This document shows, in pieces, positions 34,254 through 43,782 of a stretch of 64,000 bases of DNA. How positions within the stretch are numbered: the first letter of the stretch is position 1; the number at the start of each line of letters is the position of its first letter. Source of the DNA: Bradyrhizobium nanningense (GTDB lineage: Bacteria > Pseudomonadota > Alphaproteobacteria > Rhizobiales > Xanthobacteraceae). The stretch covers positions 62,001 through 126,000 of the forward strand of contig NZ_LBJC01000029.1 of assembly GCF_004114535.1 (NCBI RefSeq). The letters are read 5' to 3'. A program made the position numbers and the translations under genes. Below the pieces are notes generated by a model that was not told the origin of the DNA, made no database searches, and saw only the letters and a program-made list of their open reading frames with translations.

Positions 34254-35690
34254 TCAGACGCGCAGAGCCTTGGCGTTGAAGCTCCGCAGGAACCGCAATG
34301 ACAGTGTCCGGACATTGGCGACGTTGAGGAGCCAGGCTGCAGCAGCATAAGCGAGGCCGCCGGCGAAACTGATGATGATGAGTGCGACGAGGCCGATGCC
34401 GCTGACCTGTGAACGCGCAACCAGGATGGTGGCCGCCATCGCCGCGGCCGAAACCACAACCCCGGCGAGCCGGTTGAAGTCGAATGGCACCGGGTGGGCG
34501 CGATGCATCAGGACGACGGCAACGAGGAAACCGATCGCCTCGGTCGCGAGCGTTGCCAGCGCCGCGCCGTAGATGCCGTAGCCGGCGACCAGCGCGACCA
34601 TCAGCACGACGCTGACCACCAGCGTGAGAAAGGATTGCGCCGCCAGCATGAAGGGGCGCTCGGCGAGCTGAAAGCTGATCTGCACGTAGAACTGATTGGC
34701 GATCCCGAAGAAGCGGGCGAGCACCAGGATCGGCAGCAGCGCCGACACGCCGGCGCGGAAGTCGATGCCGACGAGCGTGCCGGCGACCTGATCCGCCGCA
34801 AGCGCGAGCCAGATCGCGACGGGCGTGACGACGACGAGCAGGAGCTCGAGGCTCTCGGTCAAGCGCTCCCGCGTCGTCTCCTTGTTATGCTCTGACAAGG
34901 ATCTGAACACCAAGGGCACAGTGGCGGCGGCGACGCTGGATGCGATCATAACCATGAACTGGCGCGGCAGATCGGCGGCGACGCCGAAGATGCCGGCGGC
35001 ATCCTTGCCGAGCAGATAGGCGACGATGAGCCGGTCGCAGGCCGAATAGACCGCAACGGAGAGTCCGGCCAGCGTCAGCGGCAAACCGTAGCGGGCTAGC
35101 TGCATGAACTGGCTGCGCTGGAAGCGCGCGATCTTGGTGCGGTCGCCGACCAGGTTCAGGATGGTTCCGGTGAGCGACCCCAGGCCGAACGCAGCAAGCA
35201 GCCCCAATCCACCCCAGCCAAGCCAGATGCCGACGAGGCCGAATCCGACGCTCGACACGCTGCGCACGATCGAGATCGCGGCAAACCGGTAGGGACGCAG
35301 TTTGGCGCGCTCGAACTCCTGACCGACATCGACGGCATTGGCCATGATCGCGACGAACATGCTGGCAAGCAGCAGTTCGACACTGACATCGCTGCGGAAC
35401 AGGACAACCAGCGGGGTCGTGGCGCAAAGCACCGCTACGGTAAGGGCGAAGGCGACCATCGCCGTGCCGCGAAAATCCACCTCCGCCGACATCGCCTGAT
35501 AGCGCGACACCGACAGCTTGATCCAGGCGAAGAAGATCGCGCCCAAAATGCCGGCGAGGCTAATGCCGACGACGTAGACGCCATACTCCGCAGGCGTCAG
35601 CAGCCGCGTATAGGCCGTGACAGCGAAGAAGCCCACCGCAGCAGGCAGGATGTAGGCGACCAGATAAATCGAGAAATGGCGGTTCAGCAT
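34254..35690 (-). CDS. Polysaccharide biosynthesis/flippase family membrane protein
   Basis: The product is 478 residues with about 12-14 hydrophobic helices and the MOP/polysaccharide-synthesis opening pattern YILPAAVGFFAVTAYTRLLTPAEYG. It would flip lipid-linked saccharides across the inner membrane for surface polysaccharide assembly. No glycosyltransferase cluster adjoins directly, though a DUF6492 protein and a GH10 enzyme lie on the other side of the promoter region. The first ATG is used and conserved sequence begins at once. Confidence 0.88.
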   Translation of the reverse strand: MLNRHFSIYLVAYILPAAVGFFAVTAYTRLLTPAEYGVYVVGISLAGILGAIFFAWIKLSVSRYQAMSAEVDFRGTAMVAFALTVAVLCATTPLVVLFRSDVSVELLLASMFVAIMANAVDVGQEFERAKLRPYRFAAISIVRSVSSVGFGLVGIWLGWGGLGLLAAFGLGSLTGTILNLVGDRTKIARFQRSQFMQLARYGLPLTLAGLSVAVYSACDRLIVAYLLGKDAAGIFGVAADLPRQFMVMIASSVAAATVPLVFRSLSEHNKETTRERLTESLELLLVVVTPVAIWLALAADQVAGTLVGIDFRAGVSALLPILVLARFFGIANQFYVQISFQLAERPFMLAAQSFLTLVVSVVLMVALVAGYGIYGAALATLATEAIGFLVAVVLMHRAHPVPFDFNRLAGVVVSAAAMAATILVARSQVSGIGLVALIIISFAGGLAYAAAAWLLNVANVRTLSLRFLRSFNAKALRV

Positions 35691-35999
35691 GCGAGCACGG
35701 GACCGGTAGCGGTCTTGCGAGTGTGACGGCCGTTAATCAATGGGACCTTGGCGAGGCGAACGAACTGCGCCGCAGCATCGCTCAAGACTGTCACATAAGT
35801 CTGCAGATCGGCCGGCAAAGGAAGCCTTGCAGCCGCTTTCGCGCGTTAGCGTTAAATTTGCCCTTCCGCGAACGGCAAGGCGCGATGGTGGGTGGAAACC
35901 GTGACTTGCAGGCGGCAGAGGTTAACCCAACAGGGTGAAACCCGGGCGTTGCCAGGCACCGCTTGGTACAATGGGGGCGTTGGTTCGAAAAGGACTGCC
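35691..35999. other. Divergent promoter region between flippase and xylanase genes
   Basis: This stretch of 309 bases contains no convincing ORF. It must hold promoters for both divergent genes, but I cannot assign -35/-10 boxes with confidence. Confidence 0.4.
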
Positions 36000-37067
36000 G
36001 TGATCAGGCTCGATAGACGCGAATTTCTCCTCGGTAGCGCCGCAGCACTCGCGGCGGGAGCAACGGCATCCGCGGCGCCGGCGTCGAAGCTTACGCAGCG
36101 CCGCCCCGGCTTTGGCGCAGCGGCGACGCTGTGGGATCTGCAGGCCGATCCCAGGCTCGGCGAAGCCATCAGCACCTATTGCACGCAGGTGGTGCCGGTG
36201 CTCGAGCTGAAATGGCCGATGCTGCGGCCAAACGCCCACACGTTCAATTTCGAGCGCGCCGACGCGATCCTGGATTTCGCGCGGGACAACGACCTGACGA
36301 TGCGCGGCCACGCGCTCGCCTGGTATCACGACATTCCAGACTGGACCAAGCAGATCAAGATGACCCGCGGCGTCGAGCGCGCCTATGTCGACCACATCGG
36401 CACCGTCGCCTCCTATTACAAGGACAAGCTGACGTCGTGGGACGTCGTCAACGAGCCGATTCCCGACAACCCCCGCGGCCCAAAGGACCGGCGCGACACG
36501 TTCTGGACGCAGCATCTGGGTCAGAGCTGGATTCCGCTCGCCTTCCGCACGGCCGCCGCGGCGGATCCCTTCGTCAAGCTCGCGATCAACGAATACGACA
36601 TCGAATCCGCGAAGGACTCGTTCATTGCCAAGCGCGCGGCTTATCGCAACCTCATCATGGAGCTCCTCGACCAGGGTGTTCCGCTCCACGCCGTGGGCTT
36701 GCAATCGCATCTACATGCCGAGCTCGAGATCGACACGCACGGCCTCGCTGAATTCGTCACCGAGCTGCGCTCGTGGGGGTTGGATGTACTCGTCACCGAG
36801 CTCGACGTCGACGATCAGAAGCTGGCGGGAAGTCCCGCGGAGCGCGACGCCATCGTCGCCAAGCGCGTCGATGATCTGCTGACGGCGATCTCGACCAGCG
36901 GCCCGGTGCGCTCGATCCTGACCTGGGGCCTTTCGGATCGCTACAGCTGGATCAACGGCACCTTCGCCCGCGCCGACAAGCAGCCGAACCGCCCGCTGCC
37001 GCTCGACGGCGAGTTCAAGCCGAAGCCATTCCTGGACGTGATCAGCAAGTTTACGAAAGACGCCTGA
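36000..37067 (+). CDS. GH10 endo-1,4-beta-xylanase, Tat-exported
   Basis: The product is 355 residues. It begins with a twin-arginine signal (DRREFLLGSAAALAAGATASAAP). The GH10 barrel follows, with acid/base Glu152 in WDVVNEPI and nucleophile Glu267 in VTELDVDD, plus GHALAWYHDIPDW and the late WGLSDRYSWI motif. GH10 enzymes hydrolyse xylan backbones. The GTG at 36000 has AAAAGGA upstream and places the RR motif at the start; an earlier ATG would bury it. Length is typical for a single-domain GH10 without carbohydrate-binding module. Confidence 0.93.
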   Translation: MIRLDRREFLLGSAAALAAGATASAAPASKLTQRRPGFGAAATLWDLQADPRLGEAISTYCTQVVPVLELKWPMLRPNAHTFNFERADAILDFARDNDLTMRGHALAWYHDIPDWTKQIKMTRGVERAYVDHIGTVASYYKDKLTSWDVVNEPIPDNPRGPKDRRDTFWTQHLGQSWIPLAFRTAAAADPFVKLAINEYDIESAKDSFIAKRAAYRNLIMELLDQGVPLHAVGLQSHLHAELEIDTHGLAEFVTELRSWGLDVLVTELDVDDQKLAGSPAERDAIVAKRVDDLLTAISTSGPVRSILTWGLSDRYSWINGTFARADKQPNRPLPLDGEFKPKPFLDVISKFTKDA

Positions 37068-37079
37068 GGGCGGTGGATC

Positions 37080-38030
37080 TCAGCGCGCTTTCGGCACGAC
37101 GAAAGCGGCCGCCTCGTCGACGTGGTCCGGTGCAAGGCTCGGAGCCCGGCGATCGCGCGAAGAGAGGCGGAACACGTCGCGGATATCGTCGACGGAGGTC
37201 GAGGAATAGGACTGGATGCAGAGCGCGACCTGCTCGGGGGAGGCGGCGCACATCATCGCCTCGATGGCGGGACGGTCGAGCGGCGTGTCGTCCCAATGCG
37301 AGACCGCGATGCTGTCTTCGGTGACCCGGTGGGCGGCCAGATGCGCGGGCGAGTTCGCGACGAAATGGCCGTACATCAGATATTCCGAGAACTTCTTCTT
37401 GCGGCACAGCGCCAGGACCCAATTCAGCCCCGTCGCCGATTTGATCGCGGCGGTCATGGCGCGCGCGGCGTCCTTGTCCCAGACCAGCGCGTTGCCGACA
37501 TAATCGTCGGCGGGGAAGGAGCGGTTCTTGATGCCGAGCAGCTGATCGACGGTGCGCAGCCACAGGCCATGCAGCGGGTGATCGGCGCCGATGTCCTTCG
37601 GAGTGACGAACAGGGGCGTCTTCTCGGCGCCGGCATATTGGCCAACGTCGAATTCGCGAAAGAACAGATTGTCCGAATCCAGGATGCAAACGCGCTGCTC
37701 GGGCGCGTTGAGGACGCCGGCGATCTTCAGGATCTGCTGGATGTGCCAGCCGTGCACCGGCGACGACAGCAGCGACAGCCAGACGCGCCGCTTGCTGATG
37801 AACTGAAGCGCCGGCGGCAGGGCGAACAGCCATTTCGGCAAATAGCGCGAGGCCGGAACGATGATCCGCTTGTCGGAGGCGAAGCGCTCGAACAGCGGCA
37901 CATCCTCGTCATTAACGAGAACATAATGCCGCGTGTATCCCGTCAGCCAGGTGTCGATGCTCTCGCTGAGCAGCGAAAAACGTTCGATATCCTTGGCATA
38001 GCTGGCAGTCAGCAGTGCAACGGAATGCAT
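37080..38030 (-). CDS. DUF6492-like protein, probable glycosyltransferase fold
   Basis: The product is 316 residues with the opening MHSVALLTASYAKDIERFSL and a central RVCILDSDNLFFREFD. Its DSDN is like the DxD nucleotide-sugar/metal motif of GT-A glycosyltransferases. The overall pattern fits DUF6492 proteins near polysaccharide genes. No signal peptide or membrane helix is visible. It is convergent with the xylanase gene, 12 bases apart. Activity is inferred from the DxD motif only. Confidence 0.75.
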   Translation of the reverse strand: MHSVALLTASYAKDIERFSLLSESIDTWLTGYTRHYVLVNDEDVPLFERFASDKRIIVPASRYLPKWLFALPPALQFISKRRVWLSLLSSPVHGWHIQQILKIAGVLNAPEQRVCILDSDNLFFREFDVGQYAGAEKTPLFVTPKDIGADHPLHGLWLRTVDQLLGIKNRSFPADDYVGNALVWDKDAARAMTAAIKSATGLNWVLALCRKKKFSEYLMYGHFVANSPAHLAAHRVTEDSIAVSHWDDTPLDRPAIEAMMCAASPEQVALCIQSYSSTSVDDIRDVFRLSSRDRRAPSLAPDHVDEAAAFVVPKAR

Positions 38031-38367
38031 GGGCGCGCGCTCAAATGGCCATCAGGCCGCACTCATAGCCGCGCCGCGAGATGGGGGAAACCAACGATTC
38101 GAATCAAGGTAAAACGAAACGAAGTGTTAGCCATCTGACAGCAGCGGTACTCGATGCCGCAAAAGCGTAGCGGCCGGGGCCCGCGGCGCGCTGCCACCCA
38201 TCGGCGGCGCGGCTGTCGAGGACGGCCAGAGCGACTGACATCCCGGATGACTACGGGTTCACGCGCCAAAGCTGTGAATGATCAAGTTGCGTCTTGATTA
38301 TTCGACGTCACCGCGCAAGATATTCGCACGTTTTGATTTGGACGATTATTTTCAAGGGGGGAGTGTT
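38031..38367. other. Intergenic stretch upstream of the small ORF
   Basis: This 337-base stretch lies between the DUF6492 gene and the 29-codon ORF. Its second half is AT-richer than the surroundings, which suits a promoter for the small ORF. I see no other gene. Confidence 0.4.
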
Positions 38368-38457
38368 ATGGGGTTCAGCAAATTTGCCAGGGGCACCTCG
38401 TTGGGCGACAAGGACCGCAGAGCTCTCCAGAAGCTCCTGGGTGCAAAGAAGAAGTAG
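38368..38457 (+). CDS. Very small basic peptide ORF (29 aa)
   Basis: ATG follows AAGGGGGGAGTGTT, one of the strongest ribosome binding sites in the window. The peptide MGFSKFARGTSLGDKDRRAL plus QKLLGAKKK is basic and could form an amphipathic helix. It lies 237 bases before the phosphopantetheinyl transferase start, in the same orientation. No family is recognised. It could be a leader peptide, a small regulatory protein or chance; the quality of the SD and the biased composition argue for translation. Confidence 0.5.
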   Translation: MGFSKFARGTSLGDKDRRALQKLLGAKKK

Positions 38458-38693
38458 GATTTCGTCGGCCGGGGACGCCGTACCAATCTCAGGCTTTACT
38501 TTTTTCGAAGATGGGCCGCTCGCGTGTCGAGCTGGGGTCTCGCACAAGCTTGCAGCTGTAAACCGGCCTGCAAATCGACAAGAATTCGCCCGGGTGGACC
38601 GCTAGAAGCGGTCTGCATGGCTGATTCTTGCTCAGTTGTTTCTTCCGTCAGGACGAGGGATTTGCCCTCCGCCTGACGCAAAAGGCCCAATTG

Positions 38694-39425
38694 ATGCCGA
38701 ACGACAGAATTGAACTCTTTGTCGGACTGATCGAGTCCATCGACGCGCCGGGCGCGGTCGAGACGTGCCGACGGCTGCTCTCGGTCGACGAACGGACCCG
38801 GGCCGATCGCTTCATGTTCGAGCGGCATCGACGGCAGTATATCTTCGCGCACGCCATGCTGCGCCTGGCGCTGTCGCAGGTCGCTCCCAACGTCGCGCCC
38901 TCCGACTGGTCCTTCGGGGCCGGCCGCTACGGGCGGCCATTTGTCGCAGCGCCCGCAACCTCGACCGCGCTGCATTTCAGCCTGTCTCATGCCGACGGCT
39001 GCGCCGCCTGCGTCGTCTCGCGGCATGAGACCGTCGGCGTCGACGTCGAAGTCGTGTCGCGGCGGGCGGCGCCGCTGTCCACCGCGCTTCGCTTCTTTGC
39101 GCCGGAGGAGGTCGAGACCTTGCGGGGACTGCCGGAGCCCGCCGCGATTGAGCGCTTCTTCGACTACTGGACGCTCAAGGAGGCCTATCTGAAGGCCAGG
39201 GGCTTTGGCCTCAATCTGCCGCTCGACGCCTTCGCGATGCAGGTGTCACGCGAGGCCATCGAAATCAGCTTCAAGCCCGATATCGCCGACGATCCCGACG
39301 GCTGGCGCTTCTCGCTGTGCTCGCCGTCGCCCTCGCATCGCCTCGCGATCGCCGATGGCTCCCGCGCGAACGGAGGCCTTCCCATCAGCCGTAATGCCTG
39401 GCCGCTGCAGCAAGCGGCTGAATAG
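38694..39425 (+). CDS. 4'-phosphopantetheinyl transferase (Sfp type)
   Basis: The product is 243 residues. Sfp-type motifs are HFSLSHADG, VGVDVEVVSR (metal-binding Asp/Glu) and FFDYWTLKEAYLKARGFGL with the catalytic Trp-x-x-Lys-Glu. It transfers phosphopantetheine from CoA to carrier-protein domains of PKS, NRPS or related enzymes. No such megasynthase is in the window, so it likely acts in trans. The ATG at 38694 was chosen over an upstream TTG because homology starts near it and AAAAGG precedes it. Confidence 0.9.
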   Translation: MPNDRIELFVGLIESIDAPGAVETCRRLLSVDERTRADRFMFERHRRQYIFAHAMLRLALSQVAPNVAPSDWSFGAGRYGRPFVAAPATSTALHFSLSHADGCAACVVSRHETVGVDVEVVSRRAAPLSTALRFFAPEEVETLRGLPEPAAIERFFDYWTLKEAYLKARGFGLNLPLDAFAMQVSREAIEISFKPDIADDPDGWRFSLCSPSPSHRLAIADGSRANGGLPISRNAWPLQQAAE

Positions 39426-39452
39426 CGCCCCCGCGGCAGCGCGCTTCAAGCC

Positions 39453-40478
39453 TCACCTCGCTTCTTCGAATCCCGCCAGCACCGAGGTCAGGTTCGCACC
39501 CAGAATATCCGAAAGATAGCCGCCTTCCTGCACGAACACGGTGGGCAGGCCCATCCTGGCGATGGCCTGGCCGATCCGGCGGAAGCCCGGCGTGGTGACG
39601 GCCAATCCCTTGAGCGGATCGTGTTCGGAGGCATCGAGGCCGAGCGCGATCACGAGCGCGCCGGGCGCAAAGGACTCGATGGCCTTGCGCGCGACGTCCA
39701 GCGACTGCATGTAGCCGTCATCGCCGGTACCGATCGCGAGGGGAATGTTGAGATTGGCGCCGAGGCCCGGGCCTTCGCCGCGCTCATGGGCATAGCCCCA
39801 CACATAAGGATAGTATGCAACCGGATCGGCATGGATCGAGATCGTGTAGACGTCGGGCCGGGCGTAGAAGATGCCTTGCGTGCCGTTGCCGTGATGGACG
39901 TCGACATCGAGGATGACGACGCGCTCGTGCTTCTGCCGCAGCTGGCCTGCGGCAATCGCGCTGTTGTTGAGGAAGCAGAAGCCGCCAGCCATGTCACGAT
40001 AGGCGTGGTGGCCGGGCGGACGGCAGAGCGCGTAGACCGCATCCTCGCCGTCCATCACCATCTGCGCGGCGGTGACCGCAACGTCGGTCGCGGCACAGGC
40101 CGCGGCCCAGGTACCCGGACCGATCGGCGCCGCGGTGTCGGCGGTGTGCCAGCCGAGCTTGCCGACGATATGGGTCGGATAGGTCGCGGCATGCCGCACC
40201 GGGTGGATGTTGCCGATCATTTCTGGGCCGGAATCGCCGAGCGCGGTCCAGGCGTCCCAGGCTTCGCTCAGGAACGACAGATATTCCGGGCTGTGAATGC
40301 GCGCGCGAGGCCCCTGCCCGAACTTGGTCGGCTCGACGAGCTGGTGCTTGCCGTCCTTCAACCCCTTGAGCAGGCGGTCGGCGCGCTCCGGCTGCTCGGT
40401 GGTGCGCTTGACGACGCCGCGGACCAGGAAGAATTGCGGATCATGGCTGCGGTGCAGTTCGGTATGGACGGCTTTCAC
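39453..40478 (-). CDS. Histone deacetylase-family / acetylpolyamine amidohydrolase-like protein
   Basis: The product is 341 residues of the zinc-dependent HDAC superfamily. It has PPGHHAYRDMAGGFCFLNN (active-site His pair and the loop before helix), VVILDVDVHHGNGTQGIFY (Asp and His zinc ligands) and ALGLDASEHDPLKG. Bacterial relatives deacetylate acetylpolyamines or acetoin-related compounds. The amine-oxidising and transamination genes at 47-55 kb would fit a polyamine role, but this is inference. It has no signal peptide. Confidence 0.9.
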   Translation of the reverse strand: MKAVHTELHRSHDPQFFLVRGVVKRTTEQPERADRLLKGLKDGKHQLVEPTKFGQGPRARIHSPEYLSFLSEAWDAWTALGDSGPEMIGNIHPVRHAATYPTHIVGKLGWHTADTAAPIGPGTWAAACAATDVAVTAAQMVMDGEDAVYALCRPPGHHAYRDMAGGFCFLNNSAIAAGQLRQKHERVVILDVDVHHGNGTQGIFYARPDVYTISIHADPVAYYPYVWGYAHERGEGPGLGANLNIPLAIGTGDDGYMQSLDVARKAIESFAPGALVIALGLDASEHDPLKGLAVTTPGFRRIGQAIARMGLPTVFVQEGGYLSDILGANLTSVLAGFEEAR

Positions 40479-40604
40479 TCAAACACTCCGTGCTCGCAGG
40501 TTCTTTTGAGGTGCCACGAAAGTCTTGGTCCCCGCGGCGGCGAGATGCAAGCAAGAAGAATGCCGCACCTATCGCGCGGCTCTCCGCCGGAAGCAGATCA
40601 CGCT

Positions 40605-41546
40605 CTAGCAGCGCCCGCGCTGGAGGCAGTGCTCGCGGCCCTGCCGGTCGGTCCGGAAGGACTCGATGAAGCCGCCCTGACGCTGGGTGACGAAGACGGT
40701 CTTGCCATCGCTGCCGCCGAAGGCGAGGTTGGTCGGCTCCTTGGCCTTGAGTGCGATCTCGCGCTCGACCGCGCCGTTGGGCTTCATCAGCGCGACCGTG
40801 CCCTTGAGAATGCGCGCGACATAGAGACGGCCGGTAACGTCGGTGCGCAGCCCGTCGACAGTGTCGGGCTGGAATGCCTTGACCAGCTTTGCGCCCGTCA
40901 GCTCGTTGCCATTGATGGCATAGGACCAGATCTGACCATTACTGGATTCCCCGACATAAAGCGTCTTGCCGTCAGGGCTGAGATCGATGCCGTTGGTGGT
41001 GCCCATCGTGCGCGGTGACGTCATCACTTGTCCCTGCACCGTGCCATCGGCGGCTTTCGCAATCCGCCAGATGTGACCTTCCCTGCCCTTCCAGTTCGGA
41101 TCGCTCGCATAGACCGTGCCGTCGTGGGCGATGGTGATGTCGTTTGGCTGGTTCATCTCATCGGAGTGAAACCAGACGATAGGCTCGGTCGCGCCCTTTG
41201 GAATCGCAAAGATGTTGTGCTTCTTGTAGTCGGCGATGAACATCGTGCCGCTGCGATCGAAGCGGATGGCGTTGCCGACACTGCCCTCCGGCAGAGCCGT
41301 GAATGGCTCCGACGCCGCACCGCCCGCAGGCAGCCTGCCGATGGTGCCGGGCTTGCCGAGATTGACCACGAACAAATTGCCGTCGAGGTCGGCTGCCGGG
41401 CCTTCGATGCCGAAGGTGTATTCGCCGGCGGGCGTCACCTGCGCGCTTTCGAACAGCTTCGTTTGAGCTTGCGCGGGCGCCGTCGCAACGACGAGGAGGA
41501 CGCTACTGCACAGGCACCAGAAATTCCTGCCGGATGAAATAGCCAT
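40605..41546 (-). CDS. SMP-30/gluconolactonase-like protein, exported
   Basis: The product is about 313 residues. A signal sequence (NFWCLCSSVLLVVATAPAQAQ) precedes a beta-propeller with repeats FGIEGPAADLDGNLFVVN, NQPNDITIAHDGTVYASDP and TTNGIDLSPDGKTLYVGES, where the Glu, Asn and Asp metal ligands of SMP-30 lactonases can be seen. It would act on lactones in the periplasm. Its start lies inside the end of the upstream sorbosone-dehydrogenase-like gene (44-base overlap), so the pair is probably cotranscribed. A start seven codons upstream is also open. Confidence 0.83.
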   Translation of the reverse strand: MAISSGRNFWCLCSSVLLVVATAPAQAQTKLFESAQVTPAGEYTFGIEGPAADLDGNLFVVNLGKPGTIGRLPAGGAASEPFTALPEGSVGNAIRFDRSGTMFIADYKKHNIFAIPKGATEPIVWFHSDEMNQPNDITIAHDGTVYASDPNWKGREGHIWRIAKAADGTVQGQVMTSPRTMGTTNGIDLSPDGKTLYVGESSNGQIWSYAINGNELTGAKLVKAFQPDTVDGLRTDVTGRLYVARILKGTVALMKPNGAVEREIALKAKEPTNLAFGGSDGKTVFVTQRQGGFIESFRTDRQGREHCLQRGRC

Positions 41547-43575
41547 CGCCGTCGGTGCACTCGCCATTCAGGTAGGGATCGGCCGGCCGGAAGAATTGGC
41601 TGAAGCCGGGTTTGTCTACAGCGCTCCTTTGTGTCACGACAACGACCTTCGCAGCCGGTATTTCGCCGCATTCCTTGTTCGTCTTTCCAAAGAACTTGCG
41701 CTGCGGCGGGCCGGGCTTGATCCGCATCCGCGTGCCCGGGATCATCTTCGCAACAAGCAGATCCATCGTGTCGAGCAGGCGGGCATAGCCGGGCTCGGTC
41801 TTCGGCAGGCTCTCGCCGCCCGGCGGCATCAGCTTCTCCGCGCCGATGCCGCGCAGGCGCGTGCGCAGCTTGCCGGACGAGGGGTCGCCCGGATAAATCC
41901 AGCCGTCCTGCGCGAGCATGAAGCGGAGCGCCGCCCTGTCCTTCTCGGCCTCCGATCGAGCCGGCTTCAAACCGAAATCCGAATGACAGCCGACGCAGTG
42001 CCGCTCGACGAGGCCTCTGCGCAGCGTGGTGAGCCGGGCGGTGTTCTGCGCGTCCCGGGCGACAAAGGCCGCAAGCTGGTCGATCATCGCCTCGCTGCGC
42101 GTGTCGCACGGCAGCGGTGGCGGTGGGTCGCCTGCGGCACGATCGATGCGGATCACGCTCTGGTTCTTGTCCTCGATCAGCCAGATCGCGCCATCCTCCG
42201 CGACCGTCATGCCGACCGGCGCGCCTTGCGGCCGCGCGCCGTTGACGCGGTGCCAACCCGCGATCAGCTCCTCGAACGGCGCGGCCCCCACCTCGCCGGC
42301 GTCGGTCTGAAAACTGCGCGTCGGCTCGGCCGCGCAGCTGACGTGATAGTGCACCGGTGCCGGGCTTGGCTTGGGGAAACCGTGATCATCGACGTCGTAG
42401 ACGAGGACGCGGCTGCCGGTCGGGCGATAGCCGTGCAGGCCGACCAGCAGCTTGCCCTCGAGCTCTGGAAACTTGGCGCCGTGATAATAGAGCATCGCGA
42501 GCGGCGCACCGTGCGGCGGCATCAGTGTGAGCGGCGGCTTGTAGAGCGCGCCTGCCGTGCACAGCGACTTGTAGACGCCACCCTGCAGCACGTTCCTGAA
42601 TTCGGGACTCGGCGTCGACAGATCGTAGCAATAGGGCCAGCCATAATGCCTGCCCTGCAGAATCGCGTTGATCTCCTCGTTCGGCTTGAAAATATCGGGC
42701 AGATCACGCCCGTTCTCGCCCTGCAGGAAGGCGTAGCCGGCATCAGGGAAATTCGGATGCAGCACTAGGGCCATCGAGTTGCGCAAGCCGCGCGCATAAA
42801 CGGTGTGCGGCGGATCGGGATCGCCAGGATTCAGCGCCGGGAAGACGCCGCTCGCAGGCGGCACGAACAGCCAGATCGACGCCATGGCGGAAGCGCCCTC
42901 GGCCGCCGCGCAAGGCTTCGTGATCGGCGCCGGCGTGATGCAGTCGTCGCTGTGCGAGCCGACGTTGACGAACAGCCGCCCGTTCCTGTCGAAGACGAAC
43001 TGCTTGAGCGGATGCGCGCTCTCCTCGAGCCTGGTGCCGTCGGGCAACGTGATCCGGCGCCCGGGCATGTGACGGATGATGGTTTCGACCGTGCCGCGCG
43101 GATTGTCGGCGAGCGGATCGAACCGGAAGATCGTCTCGGCGGTCGAGGCGTAAAGCTTCTTGTCCGGACCGATCGCGAGGCCGAATGGATATTCGATTCC
43201 CGCCAGAAGCTCCTTGAGCCGCCCGGCCTGCGGCGCGCGCGGATCGAGCAGCAGCAGCCGTCCGTCGGTATGGCCCCAACCGCCCATGTCGGCCACCACG
43301 AACAGGTCGCGGCCCGGCACCTGGACGATCGACCGCGGAAACTTGAGGCCATCCTCTTCGCTGGCGACGAGCCCGGCGCAAAAGCCGGCCTTCATGTCGA
43401 TCTGGATTCTGGCAAAAGCGAGATCGCCGTTGCCGCAGGTGTCCGCGCCGATCGCATAGCCGCTCCGGCGGAGCGGCTCTGATGATGCCACTGAGCCGAG
43501 CCCAAGCAGAGCCGTTAAGACTCCCGCACATGCGCGCAGCCTTCGGCGTTCGCGCTTAGATGTGAAATGGCTCAC
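41503..43575 (-). CDS. PQQ-type sorbosone dehydrogenase-like protein with cytochrome c motif
   Basis: The product is about 690 residues. The first 480 have the glucose/sorbosone dehydrogenase propeller pattern (FPRSIVQVPGRDLFVVADMGGWG, EYPFGLAIGPDKKLYAS, GRHYGWPYCYDL). A C-terminal region contains one c-type heme motif, CVGCH, near residue 527. GTG at 43575 has GGGAGG upstream and a hydrophobic export segment follows (LTALLGLGSVASS). The protein should oxidise a sugar or aldehyde in the periplasm and pass electrons to heme c. An SMP-30 gene overlaps downstream and could hydrolyse the lactone product (inference). Confidence 0.85.
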   Translation of the reverse strand: MSHFTSKRERRRLRACAGVLTALLGLGSVASSEPLRRSGYAIGADTCGNGDLAFARIQIDMKAGFCAGLVASEEDGLKFPRSIVQVPGRDLFVVADMGGWGHTDGRLLLLDPRAPQAGRLKELLAGIEYPFGLAIGPDKKLYASTAETIFRFDPLADNPRGTVETIIRHMPGRRITLPDGTRLEESAHPLKQFVFDRNGRLFVNVGSHSDDCITPAPITKPCAAAEGASAMASIWLFVPPASGVFPALNPGDPDPPHTVYARGLRNSMALVLHPNFPDAGYAFLQGENGRDLPDIFKPNEEINAILQGRHYGWPYCYDLSTPSPEFRNVLQGGVYKSLCTAGALYKPPLTLMPPHGAPLAMLYYHGAKFPELEGKLLVGLHGYRPTGSRVLVYDVDDHGFPKPSPAPVHYHVSCAAEPTRSFQTDAGEVGAAPFEELIAGWHRVNGARPQGAPVGMTVAEDGAIWLIEDKNQSVIRIDRAAGDPPPPLPCDTRSEAMIDQLAAFVARDAQNTARLTTLRRGLVERHCVGCHSDFGLKPARSEAEKDRAALRFMLAQDGWIYPGDPSSGKLRTRLRGIGAEKLMPPGGESLPKTEPGYARLLDTMDLLVAKMIPGTRMRIKPGPPQRKFFGKTNKECGEIPAAKVVVVTQRSAVDKPGFSQFFRPADPYLNGECTDGDGYFIRQEFLVPVQ

Positions 43576-43782
43576 GGCGGCCTCCCAAACTTCCCCGCGA
43601 AAAGGTGTTCCATGCCGTGGAAATGCCGTCCAGTTCAACATCACTCGCCTGTGATTAAACCTGTAACGACCTTGAGGCCGACCAATATCCGTAAATTCCC
43701 TTACCGGGTTCGACCCGAATGTTTCGCAAAGGCTACGGGTGGTATCGCTTTGCCATCCCAGTTGCTCCGCCAGGAGGCGCAT

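Noticed and set aside
35723..35938. ORF upstream of the xylanase
   Set aside because: No recognised features or ribosome binding site; overlaps the promoter region.
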